In this document: positions 1 through 11,026 of the stretch, in pieces
Layout of the letters: the number at the start of each line of letters is the position of its first letter
How positions within the stretch are numbered: the first letter of the stretch is position 1
Origin: Atopsyche davidsoni
Lineage: Eukaryota; Arthropoda; Insecta; Trichoptera; Hydrobiosidae
Reading direction: 5' to 3'
DNA length: 64,000 nt
NCBI GenBank assembly: GCA_022113835.1
Contig: JAILWY010000001.1
Span: forward strand, 3,410,001-3,474,000
Program-made: the position numbers and the translations under genes
Notes under the pieces: generated by a model
Told to the model about the DNA's origin: nothing
Databases searched by the model: none
What the model saw: the letters and a program-made list of their open reading frames with translations, nothing else

Positions 1-3000
1 GAACTCATGCCTTATTACGGTTATGTTGACTCACTCCTCGAAGCCTTACGATGCATCCACTCTTACGTTATAAGTTTGTCCAGTATTATTCATTGCATTA
101 AATCATTATATTATACGAAAATGTATTCCAATCCCTTACAGTATACTTAGCGGGTGACAGAAGTGATAAATGCCGATAGCAAGTTGTAATATTAAACAAT
201 GTTTATTGGGACGCACTGATTCCTATTTTGTGTATTTACGCAAGTCTATCAGACAATATTAGTCATAAATATTATTAAAAAAACATAGCATATTACAATG
301 CATTTATGATCGCTAATTCATCTGCTATTCTTCGTTATTATTTTTACCTATTTATTGAACCTAGAATAGATTATAAGCTCGATATAGAAATTTAACAAAT
401 AGATATACTGATTGTAAAATATCTTTAAATCAAAATAGGACTATAAGTAAATTTAATAGTAACTAACTCTTAGTATAGCGAAAGACATGATGTTTTCATT
501 TGTATACAAAATAAGGATATAAACTATGCTTTTTTTAATGTAAAAAACATAAATAGAATGTTTCTTAAAAATAATATTTCCCATGAATGCCTTTAACTTA
601 ATTTAGTATACAATACTTATAATCCAAATGATACTAGTTTAAGAATCAAGTAAAGTAAAAAACTACGTTTACATAAGATATATTATTATTTTGATTGTAT
701 ATTTAGTAAGATTTTAGATGTGTTGGTTGCAACTAAATATTCTCATTTATAAAATAACATAAGTTTTATATTTGTTTTTTTAAGGAGTTATGTACATATA
801 TACAGTAGTGAAATTTCCCCAATTTTTTACCACAATAATAAGATCCCCACTGGAAGGAAAATCGTTAAGAACATAAAAATTTTAACCTTTATTTCTTCTC
901 TCTGAGGAGAAATAACCCTCTCTGAAAATTTAAGCACTCACGGTAAAACCCTCCAATAAGTTAATAAAAAAAACTGAAGTTAATTGTGTTGTATATTTAC
1001 AAAGCCAGCCACACGGGAACAACTTGAAAATGCCAAATACGCTCTTAATAAGCTCTAAGGATATTTTCATTTTTAATGCATTTATTTTTCTGTACAAAAA
1101 ACTTTAACAGATCAAAATTCATTTTCACAAAAAACAACCTCAAAATAAATTCAATTATATATTTACGAGAGATCTATTCAATGACTCAAGGAAAAAATCT
1201 GAGCAAGAAGAAATAGTAATGATCCTTTACTCGGGGAGGAGATTGTACAAATACATCTTAAACACGGATGTGGCTGATTTTACATATGGAGAAAACACAA
1301 TATATTAACTATAAAAAATATTCTCTCGGGAACACACTCCGTTATATTATTAAGTTTGTGTGCGCGTTAATTTATTGAAAGAAAGATTACCTGGCTATTT
1401 AAAAACATCTCGCTGCGTGTAAGCAAATTATATTGGGACGGTTGACTGCTATATTTTCCGGTGGTATTTGAGTTTTAAAATAATGACTTAGGACCAACAT
1501 AAATTTGTTTATATTTTTGTATAGTGGCTAGCTATTCATGTAGGTTTATTGTAGGTTATAATTATTAGAGTATCAATAAATATCCAATGGTTGGATTATA
1601 CTTGATGATTTTGCTGTAATTTAATAATATGCCAATGAACAATTTTAATTAAACTTGAATGTATTTATTCACTTGATTAGATACTTCAGCAAAAAGGATT
1701 AAAATTAGAAGTTTAAATACTTTAATATTTTAAAGACTTATTTTCCAAATAAACTGATTGATGATTTTATTTTATTACCAGACTGTGAGCTCCAGAGCCG
1801 TTAAATTAAATCAGAATTCAGAAACCGGAATTAACAATCAGAGATATTTGTTAGTATATCTCGCGTGCATATTTTCTTATGTTATTTATTTCTTATGCTT
1901 TGTTAAATTTTATTAAAATCAATACCATCTTATTTATTGACATCTGTTAAATTGAGGCCATTATATGTAGTATTATTTAAAAATGAAATAATCTAGTTTG
2001 CTAGTAAGTGAATTTGATTTATTGTGTATCTATATAAGTATTGTTTAATAATTATACATTACACATACAATTTATTAGCTAAACTGTTATTATATAATGA
2101 AGAGCAATACTTAAATAAAAAAATTACATGTAATATATAACAACTATAATGCTTTAGCTTTGCGACTAACGATACTTAGTGACATAATTAATTCTGAAAC
2201 TCAAACAATACATCTTCACTGAAGGATAGACTCCGATTTCTAAAAGAAAGCATCTATGGCTAAGTACAATGAGAATGTGTTTTTTTTATTGCACTTTGTG
2301 TTAAAATTAAGATCAAAACCATCGCTCAAAAGTAACCAAACTACTTCAAATAGCTTTTAAATTCATTAAAAAAATCTACGAGAACTAAATCTGTATATGA
2401 AGTCTATCCTTTGAGTGGGTGTCTATTAATCAAATGTGTATTTATTTACTATAGATTAAGTTTTCCTGAGCAGAATAGCATCCAATTCACTTGCACAAGA
2501 AATTTTATTCAATGGATATAAAAGAGCATGCCATATTCTAAAGCGTTGCCAGTTGTGCACGTAACTGGCCATCTCAGTACCGTGTTCGCCTTAGTAAGTA
2601 ATTGTTTGTTTTGCGCTGTTCATCTTAAGACATTGAATCCTGAAGTATTTTTTAAAAATGTAAATATGAATAAAATTTGTATCTATTAATCTAGAGCAAT
2701 AAATGAAAATGTTTTCAAATGTGGTGGTTTCATTTTACAAACAGGATGTCCAATGGAGATATTCTTTACTGCGCAACCATCAGACTTAAATCACATAACT
2801 CCTTAGTCAAACTGAAGAATGTGTTTTAACTCAAATCTGAAAATGCCTCAGCAAACAGTTAAATCAATAGTCTAACACGTTGGTGTTCCACTTGCGGGCA
2901 AAGATTGGTTTCGTTTCCATTGGGTGAATATTTAAAAGCATCTGGAGAAACTTAAAATGTATTTAAATAAATTACTGGTATATTGTCAATATAAAAAACA

Positions 3001-3489
3001 TAGTTGTTAATTAAAATATTTTATTGAATAATATAAAATGCAGTTATAAATATTATGTGGCAACGGAAAATTTTTCAGTGACCACACTTAGCACTAGCCC
3101 AGATTAATACTCACAACTAGAATCTCATTGCTCTAATAACATAAAAAAACAAGATTATAGTTATCATAAGGCCCAGGCTGAACCGTCAGATTTTTTATAT
3201 ATAAAGCATAATTGTAATTAGTAGGTAGGAAAATTATTCACGTAATAATTGCAATTTAGTGTCTTTAAAATGTAGCATCACTTAAAACTGAGATTAACCA
3301 AAGTTAAAGCTATGCACCTTTGTTGATTATCATTTGTGGAGGTTGACCCAACCAGTTTTGGGTCGAAAAGATAATGTTAAGAGATAAAAGGTGACTGGTG
3401 ACAAATGCATTGAGTGAAGAGATCCAAAGTCCACGTTGACGGACTGAGAATACGTTTATGAGAAATGCGAGTCCGAACAATGCCAGGAC
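1..3489. other. AT-rich 3' flank of CCT2; no gene recognised
   Basis: This stretch is strongly AT-rich with dense stops in all frames. The part next to 3490 should be the 3' UTR of the minus-strand CCT2 gene: a minus-strand AATAAA lies at 3025-3020, which would give a UTR of about 465 bases. One plus-strand frame is open from base 1 to a stop near 150, but I do not recognise the peptide, and it could be the tail of an exon from a gene to the left or chance. I see no RNA gene, long repeat or transposase here. Confidence 0.5.
3020..3025 (-). terminator. CCT2: Candidate poly(A) signal of CCT2
   Basis: The plus strand reads TTTATT, so the minus strand reads AATAAA. It is the first canonical hexamer I find downstream of the CCT2 stop codon at 3492-3490. 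Its use is inferred from position only. Confidence 0.35.
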
Positions 3490-6400
3490 TTAGCAGGCCC
3501 TCCTGTCGGGGACTCGCTTCCTGGGCGCAGCCTTGATGATGTTGTCTACACGGAGAATCATCTCTGCCGCCTCAGCAGCGGACAGAAGCACCTGGCGCTT
3601 CACCACAAATGACTCGGTGATTCCCAAGTCCTTCATGCATCCAATTTTACCCTCTTCCATATCTGAAATAAATTAATCATGTTAAAATGTATTTTTTAAG
3701 GTATCTGCCTTTTTTAACCTAATTTCTGGTCTCAATGATTTTTATAAACAAATTATACCAGGTAATAAATATATCGTACCAAACAGGTAGATCCTTCAAG
3801 TACCAATAAGAATGTAAGCATTCCAGCAAGTACTCTGTCAAAAATATTGATTATTTATTTAAGATTGTTCCTAAAGTAATTTTGTTTTCAACAGAGGGCG
3901 TAATTGTATTTTTCACAACCAACTTCACACTTAAGCTACATAATCATGATATATTTTGATAGCGGATATAGCAAGGCTTGCTTGTGAAAAAGTTCGATTG
4001 ATTCTACACAGTAGTTGCTTATCATATAGTATAGCCCAAACCATATGGCTTCGTGAGGAAACCCACCAATGGTACAAGATAGTGATAGATACTGCAAGTG
4101 TTTATATTTTTCACATTCACAATCTTCTAACTTCCAAACATCACCCTGTCGAATTTGATACTATATACAATAAAATCTGCAAATCAATTGCATTTAAAAT
4201 TAACCTAGTTTACAAATCCCAAACTTAACGTGCAAACTTAAACTCTTAACCTCACCGAAAATATAACGCTAAAATCAACCCCGCTGATGACATAAAAATA
4301 TTTGATTGCATCGTAAATAACACTAACATAGTTTTTTCAAACGAGGAGATTGGAACCCTAGAAAAGGGCTTAAAGCACTGCCCAAAGAAGGAACTTGAGA
4401 ACCTGGCCATCGATCTCGACATCGCTCTTACAGCTTGGATTTTTGACTTTTGCAGCGGAACAGGAGAAGTGTGTATCTCCTTATACGCCATCAAGCTTAC
4501 TAGGTGACATGTGTCACCATGGGGTAGACATCGCTCTTACCGATTTAACTTCTAAATTTATATGTATGCACAACCTCAGGAAAGATTTTTCCAATAAAAC
4601 CCCTACTAAATTTGATATAGACATACAAAACATTAAAACTATCAAACGTAAAATCTTAGACCACGACCTAATCACTTTGAAAGCCAATACTGTTTTTATC
4701 TTAGAAATATCTACCTGCATTAATATAGACATACTTTCTGGCCCAAACTTCAAAATACTGACTAAAGACCCTACCATAAAATATAATAATAGTTTAAAAT
4801 CAGCCCTCAACTCTTGTAATCACTTCAACATTTTCAGAAAACTGTCATATAGAGATGACATCGTAAACTCAACTTCAAGACATCACATGTCTCATAAGCT
4901 AGCCATTTTCCGCTCACTTGTACACCGGTTATGCATGGTCCCCTTAGATTCAAATGGTTTCAATATTGAATTTAAAACCATACAGAAGTTAGCCATTAAC
5001 AACGGCTATGACTCGACGCTATCTGTTTGGTAGGATTTCAAAGAAATCGATTTTTTTTTAGCTTCTACCGGACTTTCTTCTACAATTCTGAAGTGTGCTG
5101 TCATCAGCTGAACAAAAATTAAATGATTCACTTAAACATAAAAGACCAGAATTGATAAATAGAAAAGGTGTAGAGATCCAAAATAATTTGAAACCTCATA
5201 CAAGTTTAGTAACTCGCCAAAAGCTTTTACAGCTTGGATGGGATATACTGCCACACCCACCACCATATTCTACAGATCTGGCACTTTCTGATTATTATTT
5301 GTTCCAGTCTCTACAAAAATTTTAGACAGTAAAATCTTTACTTCAAATAAGGTCAAAAATCACGTGGATCGGTTTTTTGCTAGCAAAGAACAGAAATTTT
5401 ATGAACATGGAATTGAACCAGAAAGATTACAAAAGGACCAGAATGGAAAATATATAATTAAACAAATTTACTATGTAAAAATCGTCTTTCATTTTCATTA
5501 AAAAAAACGAAGTTACTTTCCGATCCACACAATAACAAAAGAAAACTCGAAAATATGTGATTTTCTTACTTAATCCAGCACTATTCCTGGACAAAGCGTG
5601 CTCAGCGCGCAGCTGCGACACAAGCAGGGACGAGTCGTAACCAGCGTTGTCAGCGATGGCGGTCGGCAGCTGGCGCAGAGCGCGGGCAAAGGACTCGGCA
5701 GCCACAGCCTCCTTGCCGGGAGTGCGAGAAGCCATGGTGTCCACTGCACATGCCATCAGCATCTCACTGCAGCCTGAATACAAACAAATCCACATTTGAT
5801 TCTAAATATTGTCCAATAGCGTACTAGTGAAATACCTCAATCTGCCAGTTTGTATTGCGATACGTACCTCCGCCATATACTACTTGCGAGCTGCGCACGG
5901 TGGCTGCCAGCACACAAAGGGCATCGTGAAGGGAACGTTCTGCCTCATCAATGATCTGCTGTGTAGCTCCCCTTACAACTACTGTGCACGCTTGCCCCAA
6001 GGACACACCACCAAATCTCAGGAGCGTCTCCTCTCCAATCATGATCTAAAAAAATATACTGCATGTTAATTCTGATAGTATTTTCAAATTTATTTTTAAT
6101 TTATGCACGTAATTTATTAAGAGCTCACTTGTTCCACAACTTCACACTTTCCAAGCTTGACTTTTCCGGGTGAGTCAAATGTGGACACAATTTCTCCTCC
6201 AGTGACAAGGGCCAGCCTCTCGATTCCCTGGAAGTCTGCGTGCTCAATGGCCATCACATTGGCATCGGCAAACAGTTGCTCGGGGTAGTTGTAGATCAGT
6301 TGCCTGTAAAATAAATATTTTATAACAATACGCATGAAACTAAGCAGCATAAAAAAAAAATTACTAATAGTAATTTCAGCTTTCAAAATTAAAGATGCAA

Positions 6401-8455
6401 GTACCTGTTAATGAATACATTGCACTTGTGTGCCAGGATCTTGTTGACCTTCTCCTTCATCTTCTCCTTTTCTGCGACCTCCAGCTCGGCGATCTTGGCC
6501 ATCGAGTCGACTTTGATAGTAGATCCGAATACTTTGATTTTGTCTGTGTCCATGGGCGTGTTGGCAATCAGAATGGAAGCATTCTCAATTCTCTTGGGTT
6601 GATGAACACCAACCTAAGAAATAATCATCGCTTTAGTTCAAAAACTCATCTGCATTAAAAAGTAAAGATATGTTACCATTCAGAGACAGACAAGTAAATT
6701 GTGACATTTTCATGCATACAAATAAAGGTTGTTCTTGAATGGTTAATAGATGTATGGTTGTTGGTTGAAAATAAATTTAATACCTTCTTCTCCAGAAGGA
6801 AACCGTCATCAAGGAAAGAATCTTCCAGGAGACCACCCTTGATCTTGATAACCTGAATAGCCTGAAGATTCTCTGAGCCCTTCAGCCTCAGCACAGCGTC
6901 GACTGCCAACTTTGAGAAGTACCTGGAAATTTTAATAATTATAAGAGCGTTGAAAACATCAAAGAAAACTCTTAGGAATGTTTTTATAAAATAACTAATT
7001 TTCAGAACAAAATAAAAAAAATCTAGAACTAAATAACAAATAAAAGATATTATTCAGGAAGAAAAACATTAAAATATTTTAAGTATTAATGTTGAGAATT
7101 AAAGTTTCAATAAGATTATTCCGATATGAACAATCACACTCAGACACATTACTAAATTGAGGAAAAATACAAATACATTAGATAATTCAATTAAAAATCA
7201 TGAATACAAATAAAGTTACTCACTCCTTGTGCTGCGAGAGGATCTTGGAGCTGAGGGTGGTACGAGCAATATTCATGAGATCATGACGGAAAGCCACCTC
7301 ATCTCCAGAGTGGTCTTGTGCGGAGGCCTCCAAAGCAGCACGCGCCACGCCAGTAGCCAGGCGCCAGCCAGTGATGATGGTCTGTGGATGGATCTTCTGC
7401 TCAATCAACTTCTCGGCTTCCCGTAACAGCTCCGCAGCTACAATAACAACCGTTGTTAGCAATTACATTCTCCAGAATTTGCCGCCATGGCATATGTCCC
7501 CGGAAGTGAAGCCATTGAGGATCCAGGTCTTGATTCGAGTCTGTAGGTACTGGGGTCGTGGTCTGTGTAGCGACACACTTGATCAACAAACATGTGGCTG
7601 AATGAAGCTTCTCAATAGCCGCCTTGAGCGAGCTTAAGAAGAAATTAAGAAGAGAGCTTACCTAAAACTGTAACAGATGTTGTTCCGTCTCCTACTTCAT
7701 CATCCTGTACTTTGGAAGAGTCCACTAAAATTTTGGCTGCTGGATTGTCTACACCTATCGATTTTAATATAGTAGCTCCATCATTGGTCACTTCAACCTG
7801 TAAATTTAAAAAATAATCATAAATGAAAATAGTATGTACATAGGTTATAAAATGTGATAATCAAACACTAATATTAAAACAGACATATTGAGTCTGATAA
7901 CTTGTTATTTTATAGCGTTTAAATGAGATGCCCTAACTAAATACATATAATGCGTGCTGTTCAAAATTGGGAGGGGCTCAAAATGAAATAAGATGACTAA
8001 CATAACTGATTTTAAAAAAATTACAAAAACTCCATCATATTTTTAAGGTTTCGAGAAACGTGTATCGAAACAAAACTCACCGCTCCAGCGTTTCTTCCGT
8101 ATGAAACCAAGATTTTGTCCATGCCTTTTGGTCCAAGAGTGCTTTTAACCAAATCTCCAACGGCGATAGCGCCGATGAAACTTGACATGCGGGCAATTTC
8201 ACCCTTCTCCTCCTCGGCATCATCCTTCAAAACTCGAACCGGATTCAAGGACACCTGGAATATTTATATTTTTAACATTAATACAAGACCCCGGCAAGAG
8301 AAACATCTAGAACCGCACGTGGGTTGACATATCATCTGACCGCACACTTAATTTCTTTGGCACTGATATTGATATTTATTTAGTCTCACTGAGCACTTTT
8401 TATAAAATATTTTTAATTACTGCGATAAAATATAAGAATACTGAAAAATTACCAT
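3490..8455 (-). CDS. CCT2: T-complex protein 1 subunit beta (CCT2)
   Basis: Beta subunit of the cytosolic chaperonin TRiC/CCT, which folds actin, tubulin and other proteins with ATP. Ten exons on the minus strand: 8455-8453, 8254-8081, 7797-7662, 7437-7224, 6922-6784, 6614-6405, 6303-6129, 6045-5868, 5773-5570, 3662-3490. The first exon is only the ATG, followed at once by a GT donor. Group II chaperonin motifs are clear: [15 protein letters not shown] near residue 40, TNDGATIL, the catalytic [26 protein letters not shown] and YGGGCSEML. The last exon encodes [20 protein letters not shown] and ends at TAA. Exon lengths sum to 1,606 bases; one fewer gives 534 codons plus stop, matching the usual family length of about 535. 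The extra base is in exon 6, where a TTT run at 6599-6601 breaks the frame, most likely a consensus error. Exon 10 is separated by a 1.9 kb intron carrying transposon remnants. Family identity is very secure. Confidence 0.95.
4200..5033 (+). mobile_element. Degenerate Penelope-like retroelement, RT core missing
   Basis: Plus-strand frames, broken by stops and frameshifts, keep pieces typical of Penelope-like element polyproteins. The 4270-4430 stretch encodes [19 protein letters not shown], like the N-terminal region of these elements. The frame 4500-4800 has [14 protein letters not shown] followed by KANTVFIL, resembling the conserved ADKGNTVVI block. The frame ending at 5033 has [18 protein letters not shown] and AINNGY, a pattern normally found just after the RT domain. 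The RT catalytic core that should lie between is absent, so this is an internally deleted, dead copy. Assignment rests on motif memory; another RT lineage with the same blocks is possible. Confidence 0.5.
5034..5545 (+). mobile_element. Mariner transposase 3' remnant
   Basis: The open frame 5095-5325 encodes [20 protein letters not shown] and then [19 protein letters not shown], the hallmark C-terminal catalytic region of mariner transposases around the last aspartate (usually PYSPDLAPSDYHLF). After a stop at 5325 a shifted frame continues with [15 protein letters not shown], also mariner-like. Near 5510-5525 the sequence AAGTTACTTTCC resembles a mariner 3' terminal region. The N-terminal half is missing and the frame is broken, so it is an inactive fossil abutting the Penelope-like remnant. 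Confidence 0.75.
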
Positions 8456-9164
8456 CTTTATATGTTTTATTTATCCAAATAACGAACAACAAAGGTCGGC
8501 CGGTCGAGCACGAGTGAACTGACCAGAGAGAACAAATAGATTTCTTCCTTTATGTTGCATGCTTGCAGGCCGACAGCTTTATAAAAATATTGTCTATTTC
8601 AATATGATTTCCTTGAATATGGTTTAAAAAATATGTTTTTATATACTACAGAAGACGTAAAAATATATAAAAGTAAATTGTCTAATTTTTGATAAATTAC
8701 ACTTGAGTAATAATGTATAAGAATCTAAAACTAGTCAAGTTTTCTTTGATTGATTGTGTGACTGATAAAACAATATCAAAAGTTTTAATTACAATATTCA
8801 TTTTTAAATTATTTTACATAATACACAGAAACAATAAGTGACAATTTTTTATATATTGAAGGTCAGATTCTTTGATAAAAAAATATTTCTTTTGTTGTAC
8901 AACTATCTAGAACTAGATAAAATAAAAATAATAATTCCAGAAAATCAGACTAAAAGTAAAATATTCCCGAATGAATATTTTCAATATTTTTAATTGATCT
9001 GGCAACTTTGTTGCTATGGGGACGGATCCGAATTCAAACACTTTCATTTTATTACGATTTAAAATGTTGATATATTGTAACATCCTTGAAAGTAAAAAAG
9101 TTTAAGTATTTTATTATTAAAATATTATTTTATCAAATATTTGTTTGGTCAGTTATCTTGTAAA
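8456..9164. promoter_or_regulatory. Divergent promoter region between CCT2 and DYNC2H1
   Basis: About 710 bases separate the CCT2 ATG (minus) from the dynein-2 ATG (plus), so the two genes are head to head and probably share promoter sequence. The CCT2 side has a somewhat GC-richer patch at about 8490-8535, likely its 5' UTR. The dynein side carries an X-box-like site at 9010-9023. The rest is AT-rich without other sites I can call. Start sites are not visible from sequence alone. Confidence 0.6.
9010..9023 (+). promoter_or_regulatory. Candidate RFX X-box upstream of DYNC2H1
   Basis: The 14-mer GTTGCTATGGGGAC fits the relaxed X-box consensus RYYNYY-N(1-3)-RRNRAC with a two-base spacer, and lies 142 bases before the dynein-2 start codon. 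RFX factors drive ciliary and intraflagellar-transport genes through such sites, usually close upstream of the start. It overlaps a small inverted repeat, GCAAC-TTT-GTTGC at 9002-9014. Against the stricter fly consensus it has one mismatch in the second half-site. Site function is inferred. Confidence 0.5.
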
Positions 9165-10954
9165 ATGAATGCAGTAGAAGAATTTATACTCTCCACTAGC
9201 AGTCAGTTTATTCATTATTATTTTGTAATTTCAGTTGTTATGTTAAGCCTGATTGTTAGCTTAACTCATATTCAATCTATCATGTGTACAATGTGCTATA
9301 AACGTGACACACACCCTAGTTCGGAAATACGAATTATATTAAAAGTAAAATCCAGCAATCATTTCCTTCCATTATAAAACTGCGGTGTAGAAAGACCCGG
9401 GGACCCACTACACTATTTTCTCCTTAGAAATCCATGAACACTGGCTCAACATGAGTATATGCTCAGTGAAATGGTCCCCAACCTCCTCTAAGGAGAAGCA
9501 CTTGATGAAGAAGAAAATCCAATATCAATTACGTTACATATATTGCACAAAATGTTGTTTCGCTAGCAATCAAGTGTAATTTTATTTACAAATAGTAAAT
9601 GATTGATTTAATAGTTTGATTTAAATTTAAGATATACTATTAGATAAATTGCATTTTATTAAATTCGTTTGATGTGTTTAATTGCTTCAAATATACTCTA
9701 CAATTTAAACAAAATTTCATAAACCTAAATGTTATTGTATTGTTTGATATTATAAGCTATTGTTTTTATAGTCAAATATTTCAACTCGCCTGTTGAACAA
9801 ATAGAAAAAGTTAAAAAGAATGATGCACTTATAAACTTTATTGAAAATGCACAATGCTTGACATTATGTGCAATTGTGCAGGATGATGATATTGAATACC
9901 AAACACAGGTAAAACTTTTTACAATCTATCTAAAACATTTAACCTACTTTGTCATTATTTTTTTAGTTATAAATCTCTTAATGATGCAATATTTTTAGGT
10001 TTTACGAGGTAGAACTGGATCATTAATATTTTATAAAAGTATTCCAATATCTTTGGAAGACAGCAGTTTTTTACAGCATGTTGGAATAACAGCTTTGCCA
10101 AGTAACCCTGTGGAATCTTTTTATCTTTCACTGCATCATGTGTTTGGACCATTACTGCAATCGGTATGAATTGAATTCACAGCTTCTAATAATGTCTTTA
10201 GCATTATTGCTTGCTTATCAATTTAGATTTTATGTACAATCGAAAATTTGCATGCCAAAAGTGAGAAATTAGCCCAAAACTAAAGCTAAAAGTTAAAATC
10301 ATGTTGCTCTTATAACTGAGCTTCCATGTTACCACTTTTATTCTGAAAAAAATATGATACATATGAGACTAAACTGGTTTCTCTTATATTTACGGTTTAC
10401 CTTGATTTATAATTCTAAATTGTCATCATTTATCAACTTTCTGTACTGTATGTTTTTTTTAGGATAACACTATATCTGTGGATCCTAAAATACAAGAAAT
10501 GTTATCACATTTGGAAGCCGGATTGAGAGCTATAGCTCATGGAAAAGACGGTGGTCCAAGTCTTATAGGTTGTTAAAAAATAATACTTGTATTCATTTTG
10601 TGTTCTCTGAGTAATTTAGTAACAAGATGTTTAGATTCTTCAATTTTCAATTTCTACATATCAACAGTAAATAGGTTCTTCCTAATCGAATACCAAAATT
10701 GAACTCAGAAGAGATTGTATTTATTTAATTTGCAATAGTACTAAATTATTTTTTGTGGAAGGACTGTGGTATCGAAAGTGAAAATAAAATATGGTATTCT
10801 AATCAAATTTTTGCAGTGGTTTTAACTGTGGATGATGAAATGGAATACTGGAAAACAATAGCTGCAGAGAGTAGCACTCGGAAGCAAAAAGAAATGGCTG
10901 AAGCGTTTATTTCCATTTTAGATCCTCTCACCCAAGAAATAAGGTATGTAATAC

Positions 10955-11026
<72 letters not shown>

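Larger units (their letters stand above)
3663..5569 (-). other. CCT2 intron 9, host to two transposon remnants
   Basis: This intron is far longer than the others in CCT2 (72 to about 370 bases). It separates exon 9, ending ...GGA TTA A before GTAAGA, from exon 10, beginning after TTTCAG. Its centre is a Penelope-like remnant (about 4200-5033) followed by a mariner remnant (about 5034-5545), both reading on the plus strand, opposite to CCT2. Confidence 0.8.

Noticed and set aside
4395..5033. Functional host gene in CCT2 intron 9
   Set aside because: The frame is made of retroelement pieces without an RT core and is followed by a mariner fossil.
9165..9377. Reading dynein exon 1 straight through to 9374
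   Set aside because: The extra peptide does not fit the family and exon 2 then cannot join in frame; the donor at 9202 gives the conserved join.
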